The position numbers were made by a program, and so were the translations under genes. 64,000 nucleotides of DNA from Vulcanimicrobiota bacterium (GTDB lineage: Bacteria > Pseudomonadota > Gammaproteobacteria > Xanthomonadales > Rhodanobacteraceae): positions 1 to 64,000 of the forward strand of contig CAJCJD010000148.1 of NCBI GenBank assembly GCA_903970555.1. Direction: 5' to 3'. Below the pieces are notes generated by a model, which saw only the letters and a list, made by a program, of their open reading frames with translations, was not told where the DNA came from and did not search any database. Positions 25,380 to 34,364 of the stretch are shown piece after piece; positions within the stretch are counted from its first letter, which is position 1; the number at the start of each line of letters is the position of its first letter.

Positions 25380-25778
25380 ATGCGCCTTCTCTATACGTCC
25401 CCACGCCAGGAAAACATCGACCGTGTCGTCGCGCTGATGACCGAAAACGGTGTTGAAACCACGATAACCAACCGTTCCAACTGGAACCGTCCCAGCTACC
25501 AGCGCTTCAGCTACTCGCAGCGCAGCGAGAATCGCGACAGCTGGCCCCAGGTGTGGATCAGCCGCGCGGACGATTACACCCGTGCACGCGAACTGCTGCG
25601 CCAGCTGGGCATCGAGCCCATGGTCCGCCACGGTGAGATGTTGCAGGCCGAGCGCAATCCCGTCAGCGCGATCTATGCCCGCCGCGAACACACGGTCACC
25701 AGGGCGCGGCGCATTGTGCTGCTGGCCATCCTGGGTGTCTTCATGGTGTTGGCGCTGCGCTACCTGCACGTGATCTGA
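25380..25778 (+). CDS. 'Pathogenicity-like' small membrane-anchored protein
   Basis: 132 aa. The soluble N-terminal domain (about 1-75, MRLLYTSPRQENIDRVVALM) resembles the DUF2007-type ferredoxin-like fold that pairs strands around a short helix. It is followed by a basic segment and one C-terminal membrane helix (IVLLAILGVFMVLALRYL, about 111-128). Xanthomonas homologues carry the uninformative name 'pathogenicity-like protein'; the function is not known. It starts 9 bases after tesB and is probably co-transcribed with it. Confidence 0.75.
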   Translation: MRLLYTSPRQENIDRVVALMTENGVETTITNRSNWNRPSYQRFSYSQRSENRDSWPQVWISRADDYTRARELLRQLGIEPMVRHGEMLQAERNPVSAIYARREHTVTRARRIVLLAILGVFMVLALRYLHVI

Positions 25779-25827
25779 GTCCTTCGGCGAGTCTGAAAAG
25801 GCTTGCCACAGCGACCTTCGGCAGTCA

Positions 25828-25833
25828 TAGAAT
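25828..25833 (+). promoter_or_regulatory. Candidate -10 element (TAGAAT) for bpt
   Basis: TAGAAT ends only six bases before the bpt ATG at 25840. If it is used, transcription would start at or next to the A of the ATG, giving a leaderless message. No ribosome-binding sequence is visible before this ATG, which fits. Confidence 0.35.
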
Positions 25834-25839
25834 CCCCCT

Positions 25840-26562
25840 ATGCGTTCCGATCACGTCCGCCTGTTCCAGACACTGCCGCATTCCTGCGGCTATTTTGCTG
25901 GGCGCACGGCACAGAACCTGGTGATCGACCCGGCCGCCCCGCAGTTGGATCGGCTGTATGGTGCCGCGCTGGATCATGGTTTTCGTCGCGCAGGCGGACA
26001 CCTTTACTTTCCGCACTGCCCCAATTGCCATGCGTGCACGCCTTGCCGCATCGACGTTGCGCGCTTCAAGCCAGACCGCTCGCAGCGCCGTTGCATGAAA
26101 CGCAATGCGGATCTCACCGTCAGCGAGCGCATGGCCGGTTACAACAGCGAACGCCATGGGCTTTATTCGCGTTACCTGCGCACGCGGCATCCCGGCGGCG
26201 GCATGGACGATGCGGAAGCCAGCGACTTCCGGCGTTTTCTCACTGCGCCGTGGAGTCCCACCGTCTTTCTGGAACTTCACCACGACGATCGCCTGCTCGC
26301 CGTTGCCGTGACGGATGTTTGTGCCACGGGCATTTCGGCGGTTTATACGTTCTACGATCCGGACGAACACGAACGCGGCCTGGGTACGTTCGCGATCCTT
26401 CAGCAGGTGGAACTGGCTCGACGCCGAGGCATACCGTGGGTCTACCTCGGCTTCTGGATCGACGGTCATCCGAAGATGGATTACAAGCGCCGCTTCAGGC
26501 CGTTACAGGTGCGCAGAGCTGACGGCTGGACAGAGCTTTCCAGCAACGCCGAGCCGCGTTAA
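25840..26562 (+). CDS. bpt: Aspartate/glutamate leucyltransferase (Bpt)
   Basis: 240 aa. Bacterial protein transferase of the ATE1-like superfamily, which adds Leu from Leu-tRNA to N-terminal Asp or Glu and so marks proteins for ClpS/ClpAP. The N-terminal ATE domain carries the Cys cluster: HSCGYF, then HCPNCHACTPCRIDV. The C-terminal GNAT-like half has GLGTFAILQQVELARRRGIPWVYLGFWI in overlapping pieces. Length matches the family (about 235-250). Possible leaderless expression is described separately. Confidence 0.93.
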   Translation: MRSDHVRLFQTLPHSCGYFAGRTAQNLVIDPAAPQLDRLYGAALDHGFRRAGGHLYFPHCPNCHACTPCRIDVARFKPDRSQRRCMKRNADLTVSERMAGYNSERHGLYSRYLRTRHPGGGMDDAEASDFRRFLTAPWSPTVFLELHHDDRLLAVAVTDVCATGISAVYTFYDPDEHERGLGTFAILQQVELARRRGIPWVYLGFWIDGHPKMDYKRRFRPLQVRRADGWTELSSNAEPR

Positions 26563-26590
26563 TCGATAAGCGCCCTAGTTAGGTTTTTTG

Positions 26591-28093
26591 CTACGCGGCC
26601 GGCGGATACGGAAACAGCTTGATGAGTGGCACCGAGATGCCGTCGTCACCGACCACGCGACAATGCGTGCGATCAAGCTCGCGTGGATCATCCACCCCGC
26701 AGCTATGCGCGATGATGCCGACTTCGTGCATCACGTTCTTGGCATAGTGCGCGACGCGCTCGCTCTTGTCCGTTACCACTAGTCCGCGCTGCAAACGCGG
26801 ATTCTGCGTCGTGATGCCAGTGGGACAGGTGTTGCGGTTGCACTGCAGCGACTGGATGCATCCCAGTGCCAGCATGAAACCGCGCGCAGAATTGACGAAA
26901 TCCGCCCCCATCGAAAGCGCCCACGCCACGTCATAGGCAGTGATGCGCTTGCCCGAGCAGATCACCTTGACGCGATCGCGCAGACCTTTGGTTATCAGCG
27001 TATTGACGAGCGCGGGCAACGCTTCATGCAACGGCAGGCCAACACCTTCCATCAACGTTTGCGGTGCTGCACCGGTACCGCCTTCGGAGCCGTCAACGAT
27101 GATGAAATCCGGTGCGCTTTCGATACCGCGCTTACTGACTTCATCGCACAACTCTTCGATCCATTCCATGCCACCGAACACCGCCTTGAAGCCCGTGGGT
27201 TTGCCGGTGAGGTCACGAATGTGCTGGATCGCATCCATCAGCTGCGACACGTTGGCGATATCCAAGTGCCGATTCGGGCTTTGCGAATCCTGCCCCACCG
27301 GAATGCCGCGAATGGCTGCAATTTCCGGCGTCACTTTCGCTGCAGGCAACAAGCCGCCCATGCCGGGCTTGGCGCCTTGGCCGAGCTTGATGCTGACCAT
27401 CTTCACCTGCTTGTGCGCGCAGATCGTCAGCAGTTTCTGATCATCCAATTTGCCGTCGGGTGTGCGCACGCCATACTTGGCAGTGCCGATCTCGAAAATG
27501 ATGTCGCAGCCGCCTTCGAGGTGATACGGCGCCAGACCACCTTCACCGGTATCCATCCAGATGCCCGCTTTGGCGGCGCCGAAAGAAAGCGCGCGAACTG
27601 CCGGTGCGGATAATGCACCGAAACTCATCGCGGAAATGTTGAAGAACGCGGCATGGTCATACGGTTCGCGCGCGTAAGGACCGAGGCGAACAGGCTTGGG
27701 CTTGACGTGATGATCGCCGAGCGAGGGAAACGCCGCGTTGACGAAAAACGGAACGCCTTCGCCACGCAGATCACGAGTGGAACCGAAGGCGTTGGTATTT
27801 TCTGAATTCTTCGCCGCGCGATACACCCACATGCGCTGCGCACGATTGAACGGCAACTCTTCGCGATCGCTGGAATACAGGTATTGGCGAAAGAATTCAC
27901 CCAGATGCAGGAACCAGTAGCGGAAGTGCCCGATCACCGGGTAATTGCGCAATACCGAGTTGTGCGTCTGGTTGCGGTCGATGACCCACACCACCAACAC
28001 AACCAAGACGGCAATGATCAACACCAGCACGAAGAGCAGCGCGAACGTCTCGACCAGCACCACCAACCAATGCGAAAAACCCATCGATTCCAT
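26591..28093 (-). CDS. FMN-binding glutamate-synthase-like membrane protein
   Basis: 500 aa. An N-terminal membrane helix (about 9-36) is followed by a glutamate synthase FMN/iron-sulfur domain. SEGGTGAAP is the FMN-site motif. The Cys set C-x5-C-x4-C in CIQSLQCNRNTC matches the 3Fe-4S cluster of GOGAT, followed by CPTGITTQNPRLQRGL. The glutaminase domain of true GltB is absent, so it is not a full glutamate synthase. Stand-alone forms of this kind have unknown substrates, and the membrane anchor suggests an electron-transfer role. The start at 28093 or 28084 is possible; GGAGAGCAAGG precedes the former. Confidence 0.9.
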   Translation of the reverse strand: MESMGFSHWLVVLVETFALLFVLVLIIAVLVVLVVWVIDRNQTHNSVLRNYPVIGHFRYWFLHLGEFFRQYLYSSDREELPFNRAQRMWVYRAAKNSENTNAFGSTRDLRGEGVPFFVNAAFPSLGDHHVKPKPVRLGPYAREPYDHAAFFNISAMSFGALSAPAVRALSFGAAKAGIWMDTGEGGLAPYHLEGGCDIIFEIGTAKYGVRTPDGKLDDQKLLTICAHKQVKMVSIKLGQGAKPGMGGLLPAAKVTPEIAAIRGIPVGQDSQSPNRHLDIANVSQLMDAIQHIRDLTGKPTGFKAVFGGMEWIEELCDEVSKRGIESAPDFIIVDGSEGGTGAAPQTLMEGVGLPLHEALPALVNTLITKGLRDRVKVICSGKRITAYDVAWALSMGADFVNSARGFMLALGCIQSLQCNRNTCPTGITTQNPRLQRGLVVTDKSERVAHYAKNVMHEVGIIAHSCGVDDPRELDRTHCRVVGDDGISVPLIKLFPYPPAA

Positions 28094-28176
28094 CCTTGCT
28101 CTCCGTTCGGCAACGGCAAACGCCGTTGCGATCTAGATTGGCCCGCCACAGGTCGTGTCAGGGGTACTCTCCAATT

Positions 28177-29358
28177 CTACAACTCCGTGCGAATGGCCTT
28201 CGCGGCGCGAATAGCCTTGGCCTTGGCTGCATCAATGGTTGTATCGCGCGCCAACGTTACCGCCATGCGACGGCGCCCCTTAACTTCCGGCTTGCCGAAG
28301 ATTCGCAGCTGGGTATCCGGCTCCGTCAGTGCCTCGGCAATACCGTGATAGCGCGGGCCACGCCCCTCGCCCTCCACCAGCACAGCACAGGAGGCGGATG
28401 GGCCGTTCTGGTGAATCACGGGAATCGGCAACCCCAGAATCGCACGGGCATGCAGGGCGAATTCGGAGAGCTCCTGCGAGATGAGTGTCACCAGTCCCGT
28501 ATCGTGGGGACGCGGGCTCACCTCGGAAAAAATGATCCCGTCGCCCTTCACAAAGAATTCGACGCCGAAGACGCCCCAACCACCCAGGGCAGCGGTGATC
28601 GCCTCAGCCTGACGCTGCGCTTCAGCCAGCGCGGCAGGGCTCATGGGCTGTGGCTGCCAGGACTCGCGGTAATCGCCGTCTTCCTGACGGTGGCCGATCG
28701 GCGCGCAGAAGCTGGTGCCGTTCTTGTGCCGCACGGTAAGCAAGGTGATTTCGTAGTCGAAGGGAACAAAACCCTCGACGATCACCCGCCCCTTGCCGGC
28801 GCGACCGCCCGACTGGGCGTACTCCCACGCCTGCTGCGCAGCGGATGCATCGCGCACGATGCTCTGCCCCTTGCCTGATGAACTCATCACCGGCTTGATC
28901 ACGAACGGATAGCCGATAGCAGCGATGGCATCTTGGTATTCCGCTTCGCTGTCGCAGAACCGATATGGAGAGGTGGGAAGCCCCAACTCCTCGGCTGCAA
29001 GCCTGCGGATGCCCTCGCGGTTCATGGTTAGCCATGCGGCGCGAGCGGTCGGTATGACGTGAAGCCCTTCTTTTTCAAGCTCGACCAAGGTCGGCGTATG
29101 GATGGCCTCGATCTCGGGGACCACCAGATCAGGTTTCTCCTGGGCGATCAGGGCCCGCAATGCGGCGCCGTCCAGCATATCGATCACGTGACTGCGGTGT
29201 GCCACTTGCATGGCCGGCGCGTCGGCGTAACGGTCGACCGCGATAACCTCCACCGCATACCGCTGCAATTCGATAGCCACCTCCTTGCCAAGCTCACCCG
29301 ATCCCAGCAAAAGGACCCTGAACGCATGATCGGAATGTGGCGTGCCAAACGGCTTCAT
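28177..29358 (-). CDS. purT: Formate-dependent GAR transformylase PurT
   Basis: 393 aa, ATP-grasp enzyme that makes formyl-glycinamide ribonucleotide from formate and ATP in purine synthesis, like E. coli PurT (392 aa). The N-terminal pre-ATP-grasp part has [17 protein letters not shown] and [10 protein letters not shown]. The ATP-grasp core contains [12 protein letters not shown], and [10 protein letters not shown] near the C-terminus is the family ending. GGAG before the ATG at 29358 supports this start. It is divergent from the transglutaminase-like gene. Purine regulation cannot be read from the short gap. Confidence 0.96.
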   Translation of the reverse strand: MKPFGTPHSDHAFRVLLLGSGELGKEVAIELQRYAVEVIAVDRYADAPAMQVAHRSHVIDMLDGAALRALIAQEKPDLVVPEIEAIHTPTLVELEKEGLHVIPTARAAWLTMNREGIRRLAAEELGLPTSPYRFCDSEAEYQDAIAAIGYPFVIKPVMSSSGKGQSIVRDASAAQQAWEYAQSGGRAGKGRVIVEGFVPFDYEITLLTVRHKNGTSFCAPIGHRQEDGDYRESWQPQPMSPAALAEAQRQAEAITAALGGWGVFGVEFFVKGDGIIFSEVSPRPHDTGLVTLISQELSEFALHARAILGLPIPVIHQNGPSASCAVLVEGEGRGPRYHGIAEALTEPDTQLRIFGKPEVKGRRRMAVTLARDTTIDAAKAKAIRAAKAIRTEL

Positions 29359-29471
29359 TGCAGTCTCCGACAAAAGCCCAATTCTAACGTCAGAAGGTTG
29401 CCGCACTGCAGATTGACGTGGAGGCAAAGCAGGTATCCACTAACCTCGTCTCCGTCCCCACGGAAAGACCT

Positions 29472-30989
29472 ATGCGCGATTCGATTGCCCTGCCCTTGCT
29501 GGTGCTGTCGCTGTGCCTTGCGCCGGTCGTTGCCTGCGCGGACGCCTCTCCAATGCCGGTCGAAACGACGTGGATGACCGTGCTGCTGAATGGCCGCAAG
29601 ATCGGCCACGAAGAAATCCAGCGCCAGCAGGTGGGTAACACCGTGACCACCACGCAGACCCTGGTCATGGACATCCAGCGCGACCAAAAAACCGTTCCCT
29701 ATATCAACGTCAGTCGGAGCGTGGAAACTACTGACGGCAAGCCACTCAGCTTCAGCATGGACACCACGATATCGACCACCAACAACAAGGTCGAAGGTGA
29801 ACGCTTGTCTGATGACCGACTGCAGCTAGTTACTACCGTGGGCAGCGCTACCCGCCAATCCACCACGGGCTGGCCGGCGGGCGCAGTACTCGTAGAGGGC
29901 CAGCGCATGGCTATGCTTGCGGCAAGCCAGCATCCCGGCTCGCACTACAACTTGCTCGTTTACAACCAGGCTAGCCAACAGGCCATGAATCTTTCGGTCG
30001 AAGTATTGGGCAACGAGCGCGTGGCACTTCCAGACCATGTTGAAACACTGAGCCATCAGCGGGAAACACTGGAAAATGCGCAAGTCACGCAAGTCGTCGA
30101 CCTGTGGCTGGACGCACGAGGCAATATTCGCAAGGGCTCTCTTTCCTTTTTCGGAAAGCCGCTTGATCTGATTGCGTGCGACGAAACGTGCGCACACGCC
30201 CCGACGCAAAGCCTGAACATGATGGACTCCGCAACGATCGATTCACCGCGACTTATTACCCCGGAGATGCTGAAAGACTTTCTCAGCTATCGCATCCACA
30301 TTAAAAATAAGGCTGCGATGAAGCCATTCATTGACACGGACGAGCAATCCGCTTTCGATCTGGGAAACGGAGAGTGGCAAATAGACGTCTATCGCAGCCA
30401 GATCGATATCGAGGGTAAACCTACTCCCGCGGATATCCAGCCGAATGCATGGCTGCAGTCCGATTCACCCAAGATAAAGCAGCTCGCTGCAATCGCCGCC
30501 GGAAACACCGAAAACAAAGTGCATGTCATGGGTAATCTCAATGCATTCGTCAGCAAGTATCTATCCCACAGAGGATTGAACATCGGCTACGCATCGGCCC
30601 TCGACGTTGCTAACGATCGTAAGGGCGATTGCGCCCAATTTGCGGTGCTTCTTGCGGCGATGGCACGCGCGCAGGGCATACCGGCACGAGTTGTCGTAGG
30701 CATGCTTTACACCGAGCGATACGACGACAAGTTACGCGTTTTTGTGCCGCACGCATGGGTCGTTGCCTGGGTAGGCGATCGCTGGAGAAGCTTCGACCCC
30801 GCCGCGCTCCACTTCGATACTGGTCATATCGCCCTCGACATCGGGGACGGTAATCCGTGGCACTTCTTTAACGCAACCAATGAATTTGGAAGTATCCAAA
30901 TTGATTCGGTCAAGACTTTTTCCGAGCTTTACAGCATGCCGATGAGCGGCACCATTGTGAATACTGTTAGCGGCGCTTCCGGGAGATAA
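29472..30989 (+). CDS. Secreted transglutaminase-like protein
   Basis: 505 aa. A signal peptide (MRDSIALPLLVLSLCLAPVV, cleaved near 25) precedes a long beta-rich domain (about 30-330) and a transglutaminase-like (TGc) domain. The cysteine is in KGDCAQFAVLLAAMARAQGI, the histidine in PHAWVVAWV and the aspartate in WRSFDPAA. Periplasmic TGc proteins may act as proteases or peptide-crosslinking enzymes; none of those is shown here. The start is chosen at 29472 because it gives a clean signal peptide. DNA in the second half is less GC-rich than in neighbours, which may mean a different history. Confidence 0.85.
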   Translation: MRDSIALPLLVLSLCLAPVVACADASPMPVETTWMTVLLNGRKIGHEEIQRQQVGNTVTTTQTLVMDIQRDQKTVPYINVSRSVETTDGKPLSFSMDTTISTTNNKVEGERLSDDRLQLVTTVGSATRQSTTGWPAGAVLVEGQRMAMLAASQHPGSHYNLLVYNQASQQAMNLSVEVLGNERVALPDHVETLSHQRETLENAQVTQVVDLWLDARGNIRKGSLSFFGKPLDLIACDETCAHAPTQSLNMMDSATIDSPRLITPEMLKDFLSYRIHIKNKAAMKPFIDTDEQSAFDLGNGEWQIDVYRSQIDIEGKPTPADIQPNAWLQSDSPKIKQLAAIAAGNTENKVHVMGNLNAFVSKYLSHRGLNIGYASALDVANDRKGDCAQFAVLLAAMARAQGIPARVVVGMLYTERYDDKLRVFVPHAWVVAWVGDRWRSFDPAALHFDTGHIALDIGDGNPWHFFNATNEFGSIQIDSVKTFSELYSMPMSGTIVNTVSGASGR

Positions 30990-31055
30990 GGATTGTTCGA
31001 CATTTTCCCGTGCCCTCTTTAGCGACTCCAAACAACCCAACCTTTGCTATTCATT

Positions 31056-31442
31056 TCAATCGTGCCGGGCTGACAGCGCCAACCCGAGAACAATCCATCC
31101 GACAATAAACGCCAAGCCACCGATCGGCGTGACAATGCCAATCCATCGCGCCGCGCCGAGCGCCAGTGCATACAAGCTGCCACTGAACATCACTATACCG
31201 AGCACGAATGCCCCTACCGCGACGTGCGAGAACTTCGCCCTGGCGCATAACACAGCAGCCGTCAGCGCCAAGGCATGCCAGAAGTGGTACTCCACAGCGG
31301 TATGCCAGAGCTCGTAATGAGCGGAATCCATAGAACTTCGCAAACCATGGGCCCCGAAGGCCCCTAGCAATACCGCGCTGGCGCCCGCAAACCCCACCAG
31401 CAAGCCACCGTAACGAAGGACAAGTTGTCGCATCAAAGTCAT
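31056..31442 (-). CDS. DUF423 family membrane protein
   Basis: 128 aa with four predicted membrane helices, including LVGFAGASAVLLGAFGAHGL with the family motif GAFGAHGL, plus WHTAVEYHFWHALALTA and GSLYALAL. It is the YgdD-type inner-membrane protein of unknown function. The start at 31442 has CGGGAA five bases before it; the internal ATG at 31433 is the alternative. It is divergent from the SCO gene and convergent with the transglutaminase gene. Confidence 0.88.
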   Translation of the reverse strand: MTLMRQLVLRYGGLLVGFAGASAVLLGAFGAHGLRSSMDSAHYELWHTAVEYHFWHALALTAAVLCARAKFSHVAVGAFVLGIVMFSGSLYALALGAARWIGIVTPIGGLAFIVGWIVLGLALSARHD

Positions 31443-31513
31443 TTCCCGTGATGAAAACACAGTGGATCATTGCCGCTGGCGTATGCTGATTGGGTCTGAC
31501 ATGGGATTTTTGC

Positions 31514-32131
31514 ATGAAGCTGTCGCGTCTCGTCCACTTGGCTGGCCTCTCTATCCTCTTGATTGCCACCCTACTGCTTGTCGCTTGCCATCAAGATCAA
31601 CCGCCGCCTTGGCAGCTGTCGGATATTTCCGGACATATGCCGGACCTGTCTTTCCAGCTCACCGATGACCAGGGAAAAACAGTTACCGCGGCGGATTACC
31701 GCGGCAAGGTCGTCTTGCTTTATTTCGGCTATACGCACTGTCCGGACGTCTGCCCATTGACGCTGGCGCATCTGCATGTCGTGATGCAGCGTCTGGGCAA
31801 GCTGTCCGATGGCGCGCGCATTCTTTTTGTCAGCGTCGACCCGACACGCGATACGCCCGCCGTAATGCACAATTACGTGACAGCCTTCGATCCGCACGCC
31901 GTTGGACTCACCGGCTCACCCTCTGACATTGAGGCGCTGAGCAAGCGCTACCGCGCCGCATTTACGCGTGAACCCGGCAATGCAAATGGCGGCTATGAGG
32001 TCAGCCACAGCTCGGGTATCTACATTTTCGATGGCAATGGCAACGCGCGTTTGCTGGCCACACCTGCGGACCCGCAAGATAAACTCGTGCACGATCTGCA
32101 TTTGCTTTTGAGCCCGGGAGATGCGACGTGA
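31514..32131 (+). CDS. SCO1/SenC-family copper/thiol protein (lipoprotein)
   Basis: 205 aa. A lipoprotein signal (LLIATLLLVAC, Cys at about 21) precedes a thioredoxin-like domain with the metal-binding pair HCPDVCP and the later histidine in YEVSHSSGIYIF. SCO proteins deliver copper to, or reduce cysteines of, the CuA site of cytochrome oxidase. Context supports this: it overlaps the PCuAC gene and a CtaG homologue is two genes away. It is divergent from DUF423 across about 70 bases. Confidence 0.93.
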   Translation: MKLSRLVHLAGLSILLIATLLLVACHQDQPPPWQLSDISGHMPDLSFQLTDDQGKTVTAADYRGKVVLLYFGYTHCPDVCPLTLAHLHVVMQRLGKLSDGARILFVSVDPTRDTPAVMHNYVTAFDPHAVGLTGSPSDIEALSKRYRAAFTREPGNANGGYEVSHSSGIYIFDGNGNARLLATPADPQDKLVHDLHLLLSPGDAT

Positions 32132-32583
32132 AATCGTGCGCGATGTTGGTCTTGCTTGCAGCGGCGTTGTTGCCGGTTGGCAGCGTGAGGGCTGCGCAGG
32201 CCGACCACGTCGCGGCCACTCACGCGTGGATCCGGCTATTGCCCGGCGACTTGCCAGCCGCCGGTTACGTTACTTTGCAAAACAACGATTGCAACGTCGC
32301 GACGCTAATCGCCGCACGCAGCAAGACCTATGCCTCGGTGATGCTTCATCAGAGCACGCAGGAAACCGATGGCATGAGCAGCATGGTGATGGTCGAACAC
32401 CTGAAGATCCCGGCCCATGGCGCGATTTCATTGGCCCCGGCGAGCTATCATCTAATGCTTCAGCAAGCTGCCTATCCGCTGAAGATTGGCGACAATGTCG
32501 AGATCACGTTAGATTTTGCCGATGGTAGCCAGCTGCCTGTGCGCTTTCTCGTACAGCCGGCCAATGCCGTGGATGCAAACTAA
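32128..32583 (+). CDS. PCuAC-family periplasmic copper chaperone
   Basis: 151 aa. A signal peptide (MLVLLAAALLPVGSVRA) precedes a cupredoxin-like PCuAC domain. The Cu(I)-site motif is seen in VMLHQSTQETDGMSSMVMV, then HLKIPAHG and YHLMLQ, in the H-x-M spaced pattern of the family. It passes copper to oxidase CuA. The GTG at 32128 overlaps the SCO stop (GTGA); GGGAG is nine bases before. The ATG at 32142 is an alternative but would shorten the signal peptide. Confidence 0.9.
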   Translation: MKSCAMLVLLAAALLPVGSVRAAQADHVAATHAWIRLLPGDLPAAGYVTLQNNDCNVATLIAARSKTYASVMLHQSTQETDGMSSMVMVEHLKIPAHGAISLAPASYHLMLQQAAYPLKIGDNVEITLDFADGSQLPVRFLVQPANAVDAN

Positions 32584-32615
32584 GCAGCCGCTTATGTAGC
32601 CGCCGAGGCGAATCG

Positions 32616-33389
32616 ATGATGCGTGTGTTTGCCGTTTCGGATCTTCACCTGGACTACGCACCCAATCGTGAGTGGCTGGAGCAGTTGTCTTCGCATGCCT
32701 ACAAGGACGATGTGCTGGTTCTTGCCGGCGATATCTCGGACAAGCTCCCTCTTCTTTCGAGCGGCTTCCAGACCTTGGCGGAGCGCTTCAACACCGTCCT
32801 TTATGTGCCGGGCAATCACGATTTATGGATTTCGCGCGATGGCATGCGCAACTCCTTCGAAAAATTCGAAGCGGTGCGCGAAACCGCGATGCATCACGGC
32901 GTTCGCATGACTCCGTTTCGCCACGGCGATCTGGCCATCGTGCCGATGCTGGGTTGGTATGACTATTCTTTCGGGGCGCCCGATGGTTTCCTCAAAGGCG
33001 CCTGGGCGGACTATCGCGCTTGCCGTTGGCCCGAGGGCTACGACGACGCAGCAATCACACGCTTTTTCACCGAACGCAATCCCGTAGCTTCAGCGCCGGA
33101 GCTTGAGGGCGCGCGCAACATCATCACCTTCTCGCACTTCCTGCCACGTATCGACCTTATGCCGGATCACATCCCTAGTCGCCATCGCAAGATCTATCCA
33201 GTGCTAGGCAGTAGCATTCTCGAAACGCAGCTACGCGCATTGGGCTCGAGCATGCACGTGTACGGACATAGCCACGTCAACCGGCATGTCACGCTCGATA
33301 GCGTCACCTACATCAACAATGCGTTCGGCTATCCGGCGGAGGCGCACTTTACGGGGCGCCGTCTGCTCCATATCCACACCGAACCCTAA
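32616..33389 (+). CDS. Metallophosphoesterase
   Basis: 257 aa calcineurin-like phosphoesterase. The five motifs are visible in order: SDLHLD, GDISD, GNHDLW, a later SHFLPR, and GHSHVNRH. These bind two divalent metals for phosphomonoester or diester hydrolysis. The protein has no signal peptide. It sits between copper-handling genes and CtaG, perhaps co-transcribed with the former. The substrate is unknown. ATG at 32616 or 32619. Confidence 0.88.
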   Translation: MMRVFAVSDLHLDYAPNREWLEQLSSHAYKDDVLVLAGDISDKLPLLSSGFQTLAERFNTVLYVPGNHDLWISRDGMRNSFEKFEAVRETAMHHGVRMTPFRHGDLAIVPMLGWYDYSFGAPDGFLKGAWADYRACRWPEGYDDAAITRFFTERNPVASAPELEGARNIITFSHFLPRIDLMPDHIPSRHRKIYPVLGSSILETQLRALGSSMHVYGHSHVNRHVTLDSVTYINNAFGYPAEAHFTGRRLLHIHTEP

Positions 33390-33394
33390 ACTCG

Positions 33395-34270
33395 TCAGCC
33401 GGAACCACTCAGGGGCGTCGCATCGGCGAGTGGTCGCGCCATGCGCGCCTGACGTCGTATGCGGCCGCTGCGCGACAATCGCAACCATTGCCGCATGGCT
33501 AGCAAGCCGCCGATGGTTTCGATGGTCGCCGCGGGCACCCAAATGATGATGCCTCCGATCAGTTGCCCCGTGAACACGCTGAACTCGAAGGCGCGGCCAC
33601 AAATTTCGAAGATCGGATACAGGTCTGTCTTGGAGAAGGTGATGATCGCGCCGGCAAGTATCTGCGGCGCCATGGTGAAGCCGGGGGACAATACGCGAAG
33701 GCCGGGAATCATGCGCCCCGGCGGACGCGGCCGGTGGTCGAGCACCAGCCACCAATATATGAAGCCACTGACGATCATCGACCAGTTCATGAAACGATAG
33801 ACGCGCCAGTCCAACATCGCCATGGTCTGCATCGACGGTATCAGCCAGATCAGCACGAAGAACACGAACAGGATCGTAGCGACTGCCGGGTTGAGCAACA
33901 CAGCGCGTACCAGCCGCCAAGGCCACATGCGCAACGCAGGTTGCAGATAACGGATTCGCCAGCGCAATGGCATGCCCGCGCGCAGCACCGAACCCGGATA
34001 AGAAGCCATGATCACCAGCGGAGCCAGGTGATGCAGCAGCAATTGCTGGATGCGATGCATGAAGAACTCATGCTCGGCATAGAAATCGAAATAGGTTTGC
34101 AGCGTCAGATAGACGATCGCCATACCTGACCAGAACGCCAGCCGGCGTCCGGTAGTGACCGGCAGCTTGCGGCAGCCACGCCAGTACAGCACGCATGTCC
34201 CGAGGAATGTCACGAGGAATATCCACGAGAATTCCCAGGGAACGACCCATTTCAGCAACAAAGCGATCAT
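33395..34270 (-). CDS. Cytochrome c oxidase assembly factor CtaG (caa3-type)
   Basis: 291 aa with seven predicted membrane helices. Family features are HRIQQLLLHHLAPLVIMASYPG and the helix ending PQILAGAIITFSKTDLYP, plus WVPAATIETIGGLLA. Members of the caa3-type CtaG family are needed for mature oxidase, probably for copper insertion. The neighbouring SCO and PCuAC genes fit that role, although this gene is on the opposite strand and convergent, separated by five bases. The C-terminus is a basic cytoplasmic tail. Confidence 0.88.
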   Translation of the reverse strand: MIALLLKWVVPWEFSWIFLVTFLGTCVLYWRGCRKLPVTTGRRLAFWSGMAIVYLTLQTYFDFYAEHEFFMHRIQQLLLHHLAPLVIMASYPGSVLRAGMPLRWRIRYLQPALRMWPWRLVRAVLLNPAVATILFVFFVLIWLIPSMQTMAMLDWRVYRFMNWSMIVSGFIYWWLVLDHRPRPPGRMIPGLRVLSPGFTMAPQILAGAIITFSKTDLYPIFEICGRAFEFSVFTGQLIGGIIIWVPAATIETIGGLLAMRQWLRLSRSGRIRRQARMARPLADATPLSGSG

Positions 34271-34364
34271 CGACCCGATCCATGCCGCGGTTCGGCGGCA
34301 ACGACCCAGCTTAAATCATGGCGTATTCCACCCGGCCGCATGGCATTGCGGCATATTGCCACCT

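Noticed and set aside
26565-26590. T-rich stretch with short CCTA/TAGG repeat between bpt and the FMN protein gene
   Set aside because: The stem is only four base pairs, too weak to call a terminator, though the TTTTTT run is present.
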